Origin: Phaeosaccion multiseriatum
Taxonomy: Eukaryota > Ochrophyta, other classes
Assembly (NCBI GenBank): GCA_965112735.1
Contig: OZ218962.1
Span: 62,001 to 126,000 of the forward strand
DNA length: 64,000 nt
Reading direction: 5' to 3'
Shown: positions 24,555 through 37,200 of the stretch, in pieces
Numbering within the stretch: position 1 is the first letter of the stretch
Layout: each line of letters begins with the position of its first letter
The notes under the pieces: generated by a model
What the model was told of the DNA's origin: nothing
Databases searched by the model: none
The model's input: only the letters and a program-made list of their open reading frames with translations
Program-made: the position numbers and the translations under genes

Positions 24555-27500
24555 TCACAGCACGCCCCCCTCCGGTGTCGGTTGGCGGGGATTGCGGGGG
24601 AACAGAAAGTGCTCGTACATGGGGTTTCGGCTGAGGGGAGTAGAGCAATTTCAGGCCACAACGTCGACGAGAGGCGTACAGGGAGCAGGAAGGGCAGGAT
24701 GAGGAGAGGAAATATCGAGGAGGACGGGACAATATCGAGGCCAAAATCGATATTCGCATCACTGTTGCCGTGCCCATAATCCCCCACACTCCCCTCGCTT
24801 CGGTGGCACTCACGTTTCCTCGTAGAAGGTGTAGTTAAGCTCCTTGAGGAAGAGCTTGAACTCGTTGCGGCTGTCCGCGGGGACCTTCGCATGGCAGTAG
24901 ACAGCACGCCACACCGTCGGAAGCAGCGGGGAAACGGGGGGAGGGTCATGGAGAAAGGGGGCGTTAAGGACGCATGAGTAGCGCAGCAGCGAATGCCCGT
25001 TGAAGGGAGGCTGAAACACACATATTTAGGGGTAGGACCACAGCAGGGACACATTTCTCTCTCGCGGAAAGGAGCAAAAGCACTCAAGCGAAGGTGAAAG
25101 TAAAGCCATGAAAAGCAAAATGTAGGGCCGGTAAATTAGGCATCCCTCCAGTGGCGCCGCTCGCCGTTTGCACAGCTCACGACGCCGTCACAGAGCCAAC
25201 TCAAACAGTCCCTCCCCTCCTCTCCAGAGATCGAAGGGGACCTCTGTCGCAGCTCATAGTAAGGGAGGCGGCGATAGTTCGGCTCGACGAGGGTAGGGGC
25301 ACGACGCCAGGAGGCGCCCTCGCTCCCCAAGGGGGGGTTCAGGGCCTCTACTGACGACGGCCACGCACACCCTCTGGCCACACCGATCCCTGTCGCAAAA
25401 GAGCTGCTGCTGTCCCATTACACACCGCACACTCCGCGTCATGCCCGCATGCCTTCCCTTCACAGAAACCAACAACCCAGCCCCTCCATCTGCAACTCAA
25501 ACTGTCTCTCACCTGCATGCCCACGAGCACTCTTCCAAAGTCGCTGCCGTGGTTCCTGTAATGGAAGAGCGTGACGTTGAAGCGTCCGCTCAGGGCGCTC
25601 AGGAAGCGAGACAAGGCCCCCGGCGCCTCCGGAAACTCAAACCTGAGACGGCATCAGCGGCCACAGTCGCAGTAAGCAACCAACAGCAGAGAGTACGATA
25701 GTCACGCAGACATGCTGGGCAGGAAGGACGGAAGAATGAAGAGGGGGAGGGACGCTTCCACTCACGGCCACACCCGACCACCATTCTCACAGCCACACAC
25801 CCTCGTGCCCTCTCTATCCCTCCCTCTCTCTCTCCCTCTCACCGGTACAGAACTTCGTCGCTCCCCACGGACTGCGACCGCCCCCCCACCATGTGCCGCC
25901 CGTGCACCTGCAGAGCGTCCCAGGGAATGACAAGAGAGGAAAGAGAAGGAAGGTCAGGGAATGACAAGAGGAGAGAAAAAAGGTCAGGGAATGAGAAGAG
26001 AGGAGAGAAAAAAGGTCAGGGAATGAGAAGAGAGGAGAGAAGGAAGATCAGGGAATGAGAAGAGGAGAGAAGGAAGGTCAGGGAATGAGAAGAGAGGAGA
26101 GAAGGAAGGTCAGGGAATGAGAAGAGGGAAGAAGGAAGGTCAGGGAATGAGAAGAGAGGAGAGAAGGAAGGTCAGGGAATGAGAAGAGGAGAGAAGGAAG
26201 GTCAGGGAATGACAAGAGGAGAGAAAAAAGGTCAGGGAATGAGAAGAGATGAGAGAAGGAAGATCAGGGAATGAGAAGAGGAGAGAAGGAAGGTCAGGGA
26301 ATGAGAAGAGGAGGCGGAGAAGAGGGAGTGGGCAGGGCCGCGAGTGTGGGACTTTCCATTCTCCCTCACCTTGGCCATCTCATTCTGGCTCAAGTCCATG
26401 ACGCCATAGCCTTGCTGCTGCAGGGCCTTGCAAAGCGCACTGGCGTCGGCCTCTCTCGGGGAGCCCTTCATGGCCTGCAGTGACACCATGATGTTGGCGC
26501 TGGAAGAGTCCTCGTACCTACGGGCCGGGCAGACGCGCACGCACACACAGGAGGTGTGCGGGGAGGCATACAGACATGGTGGGACTACAGACGCTGCCTC
26601 ACACGCTCCCCGGGACGGTCAACCTAACGCATCCGCTCCGCTGCCGCCACTGCCCCTCGGATGGCGCCTCTCTCACCCGCTGCCATCCTCCTCCTCCTCC
26701 TCCTCCTCCTCCTCCTCCTTCCTCCTCCTCCTCCTCCCCCTCCTCCTCCTCCTCCTCCTCCTCCTCCTCCTCCTCCTCCCCCTCCTGCTCCTCCTCCCTC
26801 CTCTTCCTCTCTCACCTGTAAGAGAATTCGGTAACGTTCCTGGGGAAAAGCTGCTCGTACAGCGCGTGGAAGGACCCAGCCCCCTCGGGGATGGTGATGC
26901 TCAGGAGCGTCTCGCTGCTGTCCGCTCGCTCGCTCACGAACCTGACAGTTGGCGGCATACGGGCAGGGGCACCACAGCACGGACAGCACACGTAAGACTA
27001 CGTAAGGCAGAAAGGCAGGCAGAGGGAGGGGGGGAAGTGCGACGGCTTTCGAGCTGGACGTCCCCGGGATTGCACTATCATCTGCTGTACCACCAACTTG
27101 TGAACTACCAACTGCTGCACCAAGTGGCTCACCTGAGCCTGTCGAAGTCCATGTTGGCTCCGCTGGTGATGCACACAGCTGTGTGTCCGATGAGGCCCTT
27201 CTCTGTCAGATACTTGACCGCCCCTGCCACGCCCAGCGCCCCCGCAGGCTCCATCACGCATCTGCAAGGGACATTGATGTGAATTGATATGTGACGCACA
27301 GGGGGTGGGGTGGTTGTGGTGAGGTGGAGATTGCCACGCATCCGGGGGGGGGGGGTTGTGAGCAGGAACAGTGCCATATAGTGCCATCTGCAAAGGGCAA
27401 ATTATCGTACAATGAGCACCACACAGAACATGAGGTGACTGCGATACCTGGAGTACGCAGGGCAAGAGACAGGCACATATCTATGTATCACTCACTCACT

Positions 27501-28750
27501 CATTCAAGAGACAGGCACCTCACTCACTCACTCACTCACTCACTCACTCACTCACTCACGAATGACCTAACTACGGATCAACTTCGCTCTGTAATACACT
27601 TGACTCACTCACTCACTCACTCACTCACTCAACTCAGTGACTCGATGACTCAGTATCTCACTCACTCACACACACACACACACTCAGTCACTCAGTCAGT
27701 CAGTCACTCACTCACTCACACCACCCACGCCCCCCGCCCTGCTCCGCGCTGCCCCACCTTGTCTCATTGAAGCCGAGCTTGATGGCCTGACAGATTTCGT
27801 CTGTCGACACCGTCACCATATCGTCCACCAGGGCTGAGGCCACACGGAAGGTTTCCGACCCCGTCACGCGCACCGCAGCGCCGTCCGCGAAAAGTCCTAC
27901 GGAAGACAGCGGGACCACGCGTCCCGCCTGAGAGGGGGGGATGGCAGTGGATGGGGGGGGGGGGGTGGCAGTGGATTGGAGGGGGGGCGAGCATAGGGGC
28001 TGGCCGGGCAGTGAGACACATGTCCACTGAGATGGACATGCCCAATACACCCAATACACCCATCACGCCCATCACGCCCATTGCAGCACAGCAGAGCACG
28101 CAGAGTGTATACCTCCATCGAGGAACGCAAAAGAACGAACGAACGAATGAATCATATGCCTCCATCCATGCCCATACGCCTCCATCCATGAATGGCCCAC
28201 CTTGAGCGAGAGCGTCATGCCCGCAGCGTCGTCGGCCTCCACCCCTATGATCTTCACCTCGGGCCGCACGTGCTTGACATAGGCTGCCACCCCCGCCACC
28301 AGCCCGCCCCCGCCCACACAGCAGAAGATGGCATCCAATGGCTTGCCGTTCATCTCCTTGAGCACTTCCATGCCGATGGTGCCCTGGCCTGCGATGACGT
28401 GAGGGTCGTCAAAGGGGTGCACAAGAGTAAGGCCGTCCTCTCTGACAAGGCGGTTGGCCTCGTCGCTCGCCTCGTCGAAGTTGTTGCCGTGCAGCTGAGA
28501 GGTTGCGGTTGTGGTTGGGCAGGGAGGGGGGAGGCAGAGGAGGGAAGGGGAGGGGAGGGAAGGGGGGGGAAGGGGAGGAGAGGGGAGGGGAGGGGAGGGG
28601 AGGGGAGCCAGTGGGCATGAATCAGTGGGCATGGAGGGACAGAGCAGTAGCACGTGCATGGAGCACGGGGGAGTGGAGTGCGGGGCATGGGGTGAAGCAT
28701 ATGTGCAGCACGGGGGAGCAGTACGTGACGTTACATAAGAGGTAGGAAGG

Positions 28751-28807
<57 letters not shown>

Positions 28808-29931
28808 CCTTAATGGTGACTGTGGGCCCCCCGAAGCTGCGCACTCCGTTGACCTTGATGGTCGGGGTGGCCAGCGGCATGACGATCGTCGCCTAAGAGA
28901 TGGGGGGGGGGGGCTCAGGCTTCTATATTTTTATATTAGATATATTGTACATACGCAAGAGAGTACAAGTCCTTCGCGACGCCCCCTACTCTCTCTCCTC
29001 TGGCCACGACGCCCCTCCTCCCACCTTCCTCCCCTCCCCTCCCCTCCCCTCCCCTCCCCTCCCCTCCCCTCCCCTCCCCTCCCCTCCCCACTCACCTTGA
29101 CGCCCATTCGTGAGGCGCTGAGGGCCACTCCCTGCGCGTGATTTCCCGCACTGCACGCCACCACGCCCCTGTCCAGCGCGGCCTGTGAGCAGTGGAACAG
29201 CTTGTTGAAGGCGCCGCGCAGCTTGAACGACTTGACCGGCTGCAGATCCTCGCGCTGGGGGGGCGGGAGGGGGGCAGAGAAGGGTGGAAGGCAAGGAGCA
29301 GGGGAGCAGCCGCAGGGGGGGGGGTTGTGAGACTAGGAGGCTGACAACATGGCAGCCGAGCCCTCTTTAAGAGGCATTCTGCTCAAAAAAAGCTTGAAGT
29401 GAAGGGCACTCAGTAGGTACCTTGAGGAGGATGTTGTTCTGAAGGAAGTTCGACATGCCCTCGGCCTTCTGCAAAGGACTCTCCACCGCCACGTCGTACA
29501 CGCGGGCCGTCAGCACCTGAGAGGGAGGGAGGGCACGGCGGCTGAGCGAGGGAGGGAGGGCGGACGACGCATGGCACATGGAGACATGCGTGTTGGTAGG
29601 AGCGTAGGAGCGTGTTGTAGCTCACCTTGCCCAGGTAGTCGCTGATGGGCGTCTCCTCAGCCTCAGCAGGAGGCTCCTGCAGCTCCGCCTCGCTGTCCTC
29701 CGCGTTGGTCGGAAGGCTCGACATGCTCCTCGCTGAACCGGAGGCTCGACTTACGCGCAGCTCTTCCCGGCCGGAGCTGCCCCTGGGGGAAGCGCCCACG
29801 GCGCACGACTTGCCAAGGTCTGCAATATGTCGCCTCCCTCCTCCTCCTCCTCCTCCTCCTCCTCCTCCTCCTCCTCCTCCTCTGAATGCGCCTTGCAGCA
29901 GACCCCGCGTCCCCCGTGCCGCCCCCCACAT
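24555..29931 (-). CDS. ilvA: Threonine dehydratase (threonine ammonia-lyase), biosynthetic, with two C-terminal regulatory domains
   Basis: Thirteen exons (29931-29626, 29516-29421, 29254-29096, 28892-28809, 28494-28201, 27927-27758, 27261-27133, 26941-26816, 26517-26370, 25907-25843, 25642-25513, 24884-24814, 24630-24555) sum to 617 codons in frame. The PLP lysine is in [24 protein letters not shown] binds the substrate carboxylate, and [11 protein letters not shown] holds the PLP phosphate. The regulatory part has two ACT-like halves: one begins [20 protein letters not shown], the other ends [21 protein letters not shown] and [12 protein letters not shown], as in bacterial IlvA. The enzyme converts threonine to 2-oxobutanoate, the first step of isoleucine synthesis, and the regulatory domains usually bind isoleucine. 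The roughly 65-residue N-terminal extension ([12 protein letters not shown], a run of about 13 glycines, basic residues) is probably an organelle presequence. It lacks a clear signal peptide, so it may be mitochondrial. Confidence 0.95.
25921..26325. repeat. 28-32 bp minisatellite in a threonine dehydratase intron
   Basis: About thirteen imperfect copies of a purine-rich unit (GGTCAGGGAATGAGAAGAG plus GAGAGAAGGA or GAGAAAAAA) fill the intron between the exons ending at 26370 and starting at 25907. Confidence 0.95.
26685..26815. repeat. (CTC)n tract in a threonine dehydratase intron
   Basis: Over 100 bp of CTC triplets with a few CCC interruptions lie next to the exon ending at 26816. The transcript carries (GAG)n immediately after the donor. 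Confidence 0.95.
27484..27720. repeat. (ACTC)n arrays in a threonine dehydratase intron
   Basis: Three blocks of ACTC/AGTC tetranucleotides lie in the intron after the exon ending at 27758. On the coding strand they read (GTGA)n, like an extended 5' splice site. Confidence 0.93.
28743..28804. repeat. (CA)n microsatellite
   Basis: About 30 uninterrupted CA dinucleotides lie next to the exon ending at 28809. The neighbouring introns carry (GGGGA)n at 28545-28610 and (CCCCT)n at 29033-29090. Confidence 0.97.
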
Positions 29932-30210
29932 GCTCGCCGCAGCCGAGAGAGACAAGGGCAAGGCGTGAGCGTGACCAGCGAAGAAGCAGGCTGCTGCTTC
30001 CCGCTCTCGTTTAAAATGAAAACGCAAGTAATTTGCTGAGTGTCGCACGAAAATCTTAGGGTGAGAAAGTGCTTAGTAATAGGACTCGATTTTTAAAATC
30101 GAATCGTTTCAGAATTTTCGAGGGACACTTTTCTTTCTCTCTGTTTGCACACTTACGAGAGCAGCGAGGAAACCAGAAGGAGCTGTCTACTCACGGCTTG
30201 CTGACCTACC
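29932..30210. promoter_or_regulatory. Divergent promoter region of threonine dehydratase and the M43 metalloprotease
   Basis: Only 279 bp lies between two divergent start codons. It holds an AT-richer stretch with ATTTTTAAAATCGAATCG near 30088-30106. Promoter function is inferred from position. Confidence 0.45.
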
Positions 30211-33200
30211 ATGAAGGCAGGACCATCCCGCCAGGGGAGAAAATGGATTGCAACACTGCTGCTGTCGTTGGTGGGGCTCGCGGGGGCATGCTCCAAGCAC
30301 GGTCACAGAGGCAACCACGATCACGACCACCACGACCACTCAGTGGAGGGATCGGCGCTTCCTCGCGGGCTCCAGGAGGACGGCACTCACGGGGTGGAGT
30401 ACTGCGGGGCGCGAGAGCCGACCGTGGATGAGATGCAACAGGACGCCCTGCACATGGCCAGGCACCGGGCCAAGATCAAGAGGGAGGCCAGAAACTCCGG
30501 CCGAGCTCTCCAGGAGGAGGACATGCGCTCGAACATTCCCGTGGACGTTTACTTTCATGCCATCACGGCTGACGACAGGACCACGGGGTATGTGAGCGAC
30601 GACGAGATTACTGAGCAAATGGAGGCCCTGAATGCGGCGTACTGGCCGTTCTTCGTGTTCAGCGTCGTAGAAGTGCGGCGCTACGCCAATAGCGACTTGT
30701 TCCGCACTTGGGAGGGCTCCGCGACGACGTCCTCCACCACCGACTACTGGAATGACTACCTCTTCGCAGACTTTAACGTGGGCAACGAAGGCGTTACCCC
30801 AGGAAAGACCCTCAACATTGTAATTAGAGACACCAAGATTCTGGGTAGAGTGGGCAACTTCCCCGGTAAGTGCACGCACGCAGGCGCACGGGAGCGCGGC
30901 AGGACCTTTGTCTCTCTCCTTGCCTATCATGTGTAGGCCGCTCGCTTTCCCCCACGTTGCACTAAGCAGTTAAACTCGTCTGTGCATCTCCGTCTCTCTT
31001 CCTTATATATGTTGCGTCGATGCCGGCCCCAGCCTTCGCCACGGAGGCGGAGGAGGACCTGGTGCACATCAGCTACAAGACGCTGCCCGGCAGGGAGGAG
31101 TGGAAGGGCCTGTACGACGAGGGGGATGTGCTCGTGCACGAGGTGAGCGGCGCAGAGTAGGGGCATGCAGGCCCTGCTTTCCTCTCCACGAGAGCAAGTA
31201 GAGCGCGGTATATGTTCAGGAGGGAGTGCTATCTGGAGTGCTCTCTGACCAGCTCCGCCCACGCCCTGCTCCCTCTTGCCCCCACTCACTCACTCACTCA
31301 CGCACGCAGGTAGGGCACTGGCTGGGCCTGTACCATACCTTCCAAGGTGCCTGCACGCTCAACGGAGACCTCGTCACGGACACTCCGGTAAGTAGGCAAT
31401 AAGAAGCGGCTTGATTAAGTAGGCACGCACAAGCGGCTTGGGCACCCGGCAGGAAGATCGCTGGGTCTTTGGTGTCAGGACCGCCCAACGACTTTGGAGC
31501 AGCGAAGTCAACTCTCACCTTGCCTTCCTTCCGTGACGCGTCTCTCTCTGTTATGCTGCTCCGCTCCGCTTCATCGCCCCAGCCCGAGGCAGAGCCCTTC
31601 TACGACGACTGCGACGCCTCCACCTCTCGCGACACGTGCTCCTTCTTCGATGGGCTCGACGCGGTGTCCAACTTCATGAACTACGGCACCGACCCGTGCG
31701 CCTCCGTCTTCACCGCGGGGCAGTTCGAACGCATGGTCGCTCAGTGGGAGATTTATAGAGAACGTGAGTGCGTGAGTGCGTGAGTGCGTGAGTGAGAACA
31801 TGAGTGCGTGAGTGACTTCTCGCTGGCACTCCTCCATCACTGCAGACGCCCCCCTCGGGACATTCCTTGCCCCCCCCCCCCCACCTTCTTTTCTACACTT
31901 CCGAGGGAGACATATGTATGGGGCTTTCGACTTGCGCGCCTGAGACTGAGGCCAGAGACGGAGGCCACAAAGACCCATCGAGCTTTCTCTCTGCGAGAGC
32001 CCAGACCCGGGGGGGTGAAAGCAAGCTTCTAACCGAGGATGCTGCCTCCCCCCCCCCCCCCTCCCCTCCTCCTTCCAGGCTCGCTACTGCGGGACCCCTG
32101 CGAGGGTACGAGCCGTGTGGTGCTGAGCAAGAGCCGCGACAAGCCCGTCGACGACTTCAAATGGACTAAGCACGTCATGTCCCACCCCGGGGAAGGGAGC
32201 TGCCCCTATGTGCACGACGTCGAGGCCACGCTCTCCATGACGCACAACCGGGTGGGGGACATGTTTGTGGGGCTGCAGAACCCTGCAGGGGTCATGGCCA
32301 CGCTCAGTAACTTCCGCGGCTGGAAGGGGGACGACTTCGAGCGCACCGTGTTTGATGACGAGTCCGACTACACGCTCGACGATCTCGAGGCTCCCTTCAC
32401 GGGTGAGCTCTCTCTCTCTCTCTCTCTCTCTGTCCTGAGCCCTTGCCTTCAATCCCCACCTCTCACCTCTTCTCTCTCACCTCCCCCCCTTCTCTCTTAT
32501 CCTCACTCTCTCACCCCCCTCCCCTCTCTCTCTCTCTCTCTCTCTGACCATAGGCGTGGTGGCCCCCGATACCCCGCTCTCGCAGCTGGAGGGATGGCAG
32601 CAGACGGGGGACTGGGTTCTGTGGGTGTACGATGGTGTCAAGGGGAAGCGGGGGGTCCTCACCGATATCAGCCTCTCGCTCTGCTGCACCCCCCTGGGGC
32701 TGGGGCCCACTCCGTCTCCGACCTGGGGTGGAGATGCGAGCAGCTCCGGCAGTACCGTCCCGTACCTGCCCACCCTGTCCACGTCATCTTCTGGGGTGCG
32801 TCCTATTCGAGAGGGAAGGGGAGAAAGAGAAGAGAGAAGAGAGAGAGCGAGAGAGTGCCCCAACGCCACTCGCTAGTGACTATATTTTGAGGCTGTGGTG
32901 AAGCTGACCGAACGGAAGCGCGAAGGGCTCTTGCCCACTCACAAGGTCCATTGACTTACGTATTGCGACTCCGCCCCCCCCGCCCCATCTCACACCCTTA
33001 CCTCCGTAGATTGATACCCCGGCACCAGCAGCGATGCCCACACCAGCACCAACAGCAGCACCAACAGCAGCGCCAACAGCAGCGCCAGCAGCAGCGCCAA
33101 CAACAGTGCCCACCGAAGCCGAGACGCCGGCCCCGACATTCGTGTTGAGCCCCTCCGCACCCACCACGGACATTGGCGAGTACTTCCCCTTCGCCACGGC

Positions 33201-33702
33201 CTCCCCGGCGGCGTTGGAGGCGTCGTTTCCGTCTGCCTCACCCACCGCCTCTCCCACCTCTTTGGCCGTCGCCTCGGGCCCGACTAGCGGAGACGGGGAG
33301 AACAGGGAAGAGGGCTCCGAGCTGGGGCGGCGGCGAAGGAGGCTGGCAGGGGCCCTGTTTCAGGCCCCGGGGGGGGACCTGGCCGTGGCGCACTTCGAAG
33401 CCGCCACTCCAAGCCTCATCGCGGCCGACGGACCCGAAGGACACGAGGGACGGGAGGGGCCAAGGCTCTACGGTTGGCTCTACGGTTGGGTGCTGTTCGG
33501 GGGAGGCGCTCTGCTCGTAGCCGCGGCACTGGTGGTCTTTAAGGTCGCTGCCGGCGGTGAGGGGGGGAAGGAGAGGGAGGAGGGGGGGAAGCTCCGCGGA
33601 CGTCGCAGGGGAAGGCATGTGACATTCGAGCTCGCACGGAAGGCGGCCGAGAAACTGGGCAGGGTGGAGGAGGAGGACGTCATGATGGCGTTTGTAGCAT
33701 AG
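30211..33702 (+). CDS. Membrane-anchored M43-type (pappalysin-like) metalloprotease with P-domain
   Basis: Seven exons (30211-30865, 31033-31142, 31310-31387, 31583-31763, 32079-32402, 32554-32795, 33010-33702) join in phase to 760 residues. A signal peptide ([17 protein letters not shown]) is followed by a His-rich segment ([14 protein letters not shown]) that may bind metal. The zinc motif [11 protein letters not shown] (HExxHxxGxxH) is split by the intron between exons 2 and 3. The Met-turn is VSNFMNYG. Next comes a P/Homo B-like domain starting at [22 protein letters not shown], with DDLEAPFTG and [18 protein letters not shown]. An Ala-Pro-Thr stalk, a single membrane helix ([18 protein letters not shown]) and a basic cytoplasmic tail complete the protein. 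The protease presumably acts at the cell surface or in secretory compartments. The P-domain is common in bacterial and algal secreted peptidases; its pairing with M43 and a membrane anchor is less usual. Confidence 0.9.
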
Positions 33703-34262
33703 CTTGTCGCGGCCGTAGCGGTGCATGGGCGTGGAGCATTCGTACGTCCGGCAGGATGTAAAGTACTTGGTAGTAGTATCGGCCCCGTGCACGCCTAGCG
33801 GCCTAGGCTCTAGGCCGCTCGGCCGCTCGGCCTTCGGCCGAAATAGGCCTAGGCCGGCGACCTCCGGCCGCTCTAGGCCGCTCACTTTTCAGCCCTAGGC
33901 GGCCTATAGCCCGCCTCTAGGCAGCCTCCCAGTGACCGTGGGCGCGTGCGTGGTGCCGCCCAGCCAGTGGGTAGCAGCACACCTGTAGGCCTGCACTCCT
34001 CGTAGGGCCAGCGAGGCGGAAAGAGACAACACGAACCAGTCTACTCCTCACTTATCCCATGCAATACATTTGCTTAAAGCTGACGACACTTGGGCGGGTT
34101 CCGGGCCAGCCCAGGGGAGGAAAGAGAAGCAGTCCCCTCAGGGGGGGAGCGACTTTAAAAATCGATGTTGTCAATTTTTATCCCATTTTTCCCCGTGGGA
34201 GGAGGATCTCCCCGTTCCATCTTCCTTCAAAGGGCCTTGCGCGAGAGCAGCGGCGGCGTAGC
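33703..34262. other. Intergenic spacer with CTAGGCCG palindromic repeats
   Basis: This separates the metalloprotease stop from the ankyrin gene start. Between about 33795 and 33920 there are many copies of CTAGGCC, GGCCGCTCGGCC and related self-complementary words. The rest includes the presumed promoter of the downstream gene and an AT-rich patch (TTTAAAAATCGATG) near 34153. Confidence 0.6.
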
Positions 34263-37200
34263 ATGGATACTATGGATGAGGAAACCAAAGGGCACGCACG
34301 AGATCGAGAAAGGGGGGAGCAGGAGCAGCGGCACCTGGGAAATATGGAGGAGGCGGAGCTTTTCCCAGAGGACGACGTCCTGTTCCCACATCATCCGTTG
34401 GCAGTCGCAGCAGCAGCAGCAGCCGCAGCAGCCGCAGCAGCAGGAGGAGGAGGACGAGGAAGAAGGGGGGGATCAGCAGGAGCGGCGACTATAGGGCAGC
34501 AAGGGGAGGATGTGGAAGCACTTCTCAGAGGAGGTGGGCCGTTGGCGATGGCACTGGAGGCTCCCCCTGCGTGTCCGAGGGCAATCGCGGGGGGCCAAAG
34601 CCCGCCGACAGGGAAAGAGGGAAGGAAAGGGGGCGACTGGCTGCAGGGAAAGAAGAAGCAGAAGAAGCAGCCGAAGCAGAAACTGCTGGCGAAGAGCGGT
34701 GCATTGCCGGAGGGCATGAGGACTGACGAAACAGGACCTCCCCCTTCTCCTCATTTCCCGTTCGAGCTGGAGAGCTCAGTGGCGAGCGGTGAATCGGCGG
34801 TGGACACGAGGGTCATTGAAAGAGAGCTGAAGAGAATGATGGAGGGGAACCGCGGCGCTCAAGGCCTTGGGCTTCGGCGTGCTGCGGGCGATGCTGCTGC
34901 TGCTGCGGCTGCTCGTATGGGGGGCAGCGGCTTCGGGCCCGACTCAAGGGAGGTGGAGAGTACCAATATGCTCGATAGAAGAGCGAGGGAAAGACTCGGG
35001 CACGTACATTGGGAGCCGTTTTTGGCATGTGCATCAAGCCGAGAGTGCGCTGGGACGGGGAGACTTGCTTCCAACAGGAGTAGTAGTAGTAGAAGCAGCA
35101 GCAGTAGCAGTAGCAGCAGCAGGACTCGCAGGGAAGAGGGCAAGAGGGAGCAGGCTGGGGAGTGGGAAGGGCGGGGCATGACGGCGCGAGCTTTCTTTGA
35201 CGTGTTTGATGGAAGCGAAATCGTGGAGGGGGACTGCAAACGGCGAAGGAGTTCCCCACAAAGGGGGGCAGGAGAGGGAGGACAGTGGCTACCGTTCGGG
35301 TGGGCGTCCGAGCCACGCAGTGCTGCGAGCGAGAGAAGGGAGAGGGCGAGGAGGGAGTGTGTGTCAACGTCCACCTCGGATGACGCGCGTGACAGCAGTG
35401 ACGGGAGCGACAGTGAAGAGGGCCGGGGGTGGAGGTGGAGGCAGCTGATGATGAAGGGACTCAAGGACCCGGGAGAGGGGCAGGAGGGGCAGGAGGAGCA
35501 GGGCGAAGGTTGCGTTGGCCACGGAGAGGTGGCCAGGAGGTATGTTGTCGAAGGGTGTGAAAGGAGTCCACAGAGGGGAGCATTGCGCATGCCCCAGGGT
35601 TCGGATAAGGATAAGGTCGGGAGGTGCGCCATCGAGGGGTGCGAGAAGCGCTCCAAGCAGGGGGGACTTTGTATTGGCCACGGGGCGGTGGTAGGCAAGA
35701 GGTGCATAACAGAGGGGCCGGGCGGCGCCTCGGAGCAGATGGCGCGCCTCAGAGCCTTCAGGAAGCTTTTGTCTGCCCGGGGAACGCCGAGGTCGGGGGG
35801 CTGGACGCCCGAAGAGAGGGGCTGGCTAAGGCATAAGCGCCCAGCCCAGGCACAGCGCAAGCCCAAGAAGAGCAAGGAGGCGCTGGAGCGGGAGCGCAAG
35901 AAGCAGCAGACTTTGTCGGACTGGTTGAAGCAGCTATGGGCCGCCGCAGAGACGGGGCACACAGAGGCCGTGGCCGAGCTGCTTGGGCGTGGTCTGGAGG
36001 ACGAGGAGGGGACCACGCGGGTGCACGAATACGTCAATCTGGGCACGCGGGGGGGGGGCGAGGCGGGGCAGGCAGGGGACGAGGACAAGAAGGGACGTAC
36101 GGCCCTCATGCTCGCGGCGGGGCGGGGACACTTGGAGACCGTGCGGCTACTGCTGACCACGGGAAAGGCCTCCATTTACGTCGTGGACAAGAAGGGGAGG
36201 CTGGTGAGTGTGTGAGTGTGTGTGTTGGTGCGTCGGGGGGCGAAGAAGGGCCTCGTATGAAAACGGCAGTGAAAGGAAGCCGCTCTCGTGCAGGCGTTGC
36301 GCACTTTTATTAACCCAAGCACCGCCACCGCTGCCTGCTTTCTCTCCCCCACGTGTAATCGTACCACCAACTGCGTCGGCTGCTCAGGCGCTGATGCACG
36401 CGGCCTTCAGGGGGCAAACGGAGTGCATGAGAGAGCTCATCGCGGCGGAGGCGGCAGGAAAGAGCAGCGTGAGCCTCACGGACTCAAGGGGGTGGACGGC
36501 CCTCACCTACGCCACCATCCACGGACACGCACAAGCCGTCAAGGCGTTGCTGGAGGCGGGCGCCTCGGACCTCAAGCAGGGGGAAGGGCTCCTCTTCGCC
36601 ACCACTCTCGGACATGTGGAGGTGGTACGTCTGCTTGTGGCTGCGGGCGCGAGGGTGGCGAGGTTCGATGAAGACCGCTGCTGTCTGCTACGCTTCGTGG
36701 CCATGCGGCGCCAAGTAGAGGTGTTGCGGTGCTTGGTGGGTGCGGGGGCCGGCATGGGGGCCATCCTGTACGCTGCGGAGGAGGACAAGGCGGAGGTGGT
36801 CAAGGTGTATCTGCAGGCAGGGGCAGACCCAGACTTTGCGCACCCACAGACGGGCCTCACAGGGCTGCACGTGGCGGCCTCCAAGGGGAGCATGGAGGTG
36901 GCCAGCGCCCTTGTGGAGGGGGGCGCGGCGCTCGACCTGCAGACGCCGCTGGGCCTCACGGCGCTCATGCTGGCCAGCTCCAGGGGGGACGCGGACTTGG
37001 TGGGGCTGCTTCTGGAGAAGGGCTGCGGTGTGCTGCAAGTGGGGACGGAGGCGCCGCACAAGACGGCGGAGATGCTCGCGGAGGAGGGGGGACACACCGA
37101 GGTGGCAGGACTCATCAAGGAGGAGGACAGGAAGCGCACCGAGCAGCGCCTCAAGGACGAGGGTGAGTGGGGAGGAAGGTAGGGAGGGAGGGGTAGTGGG

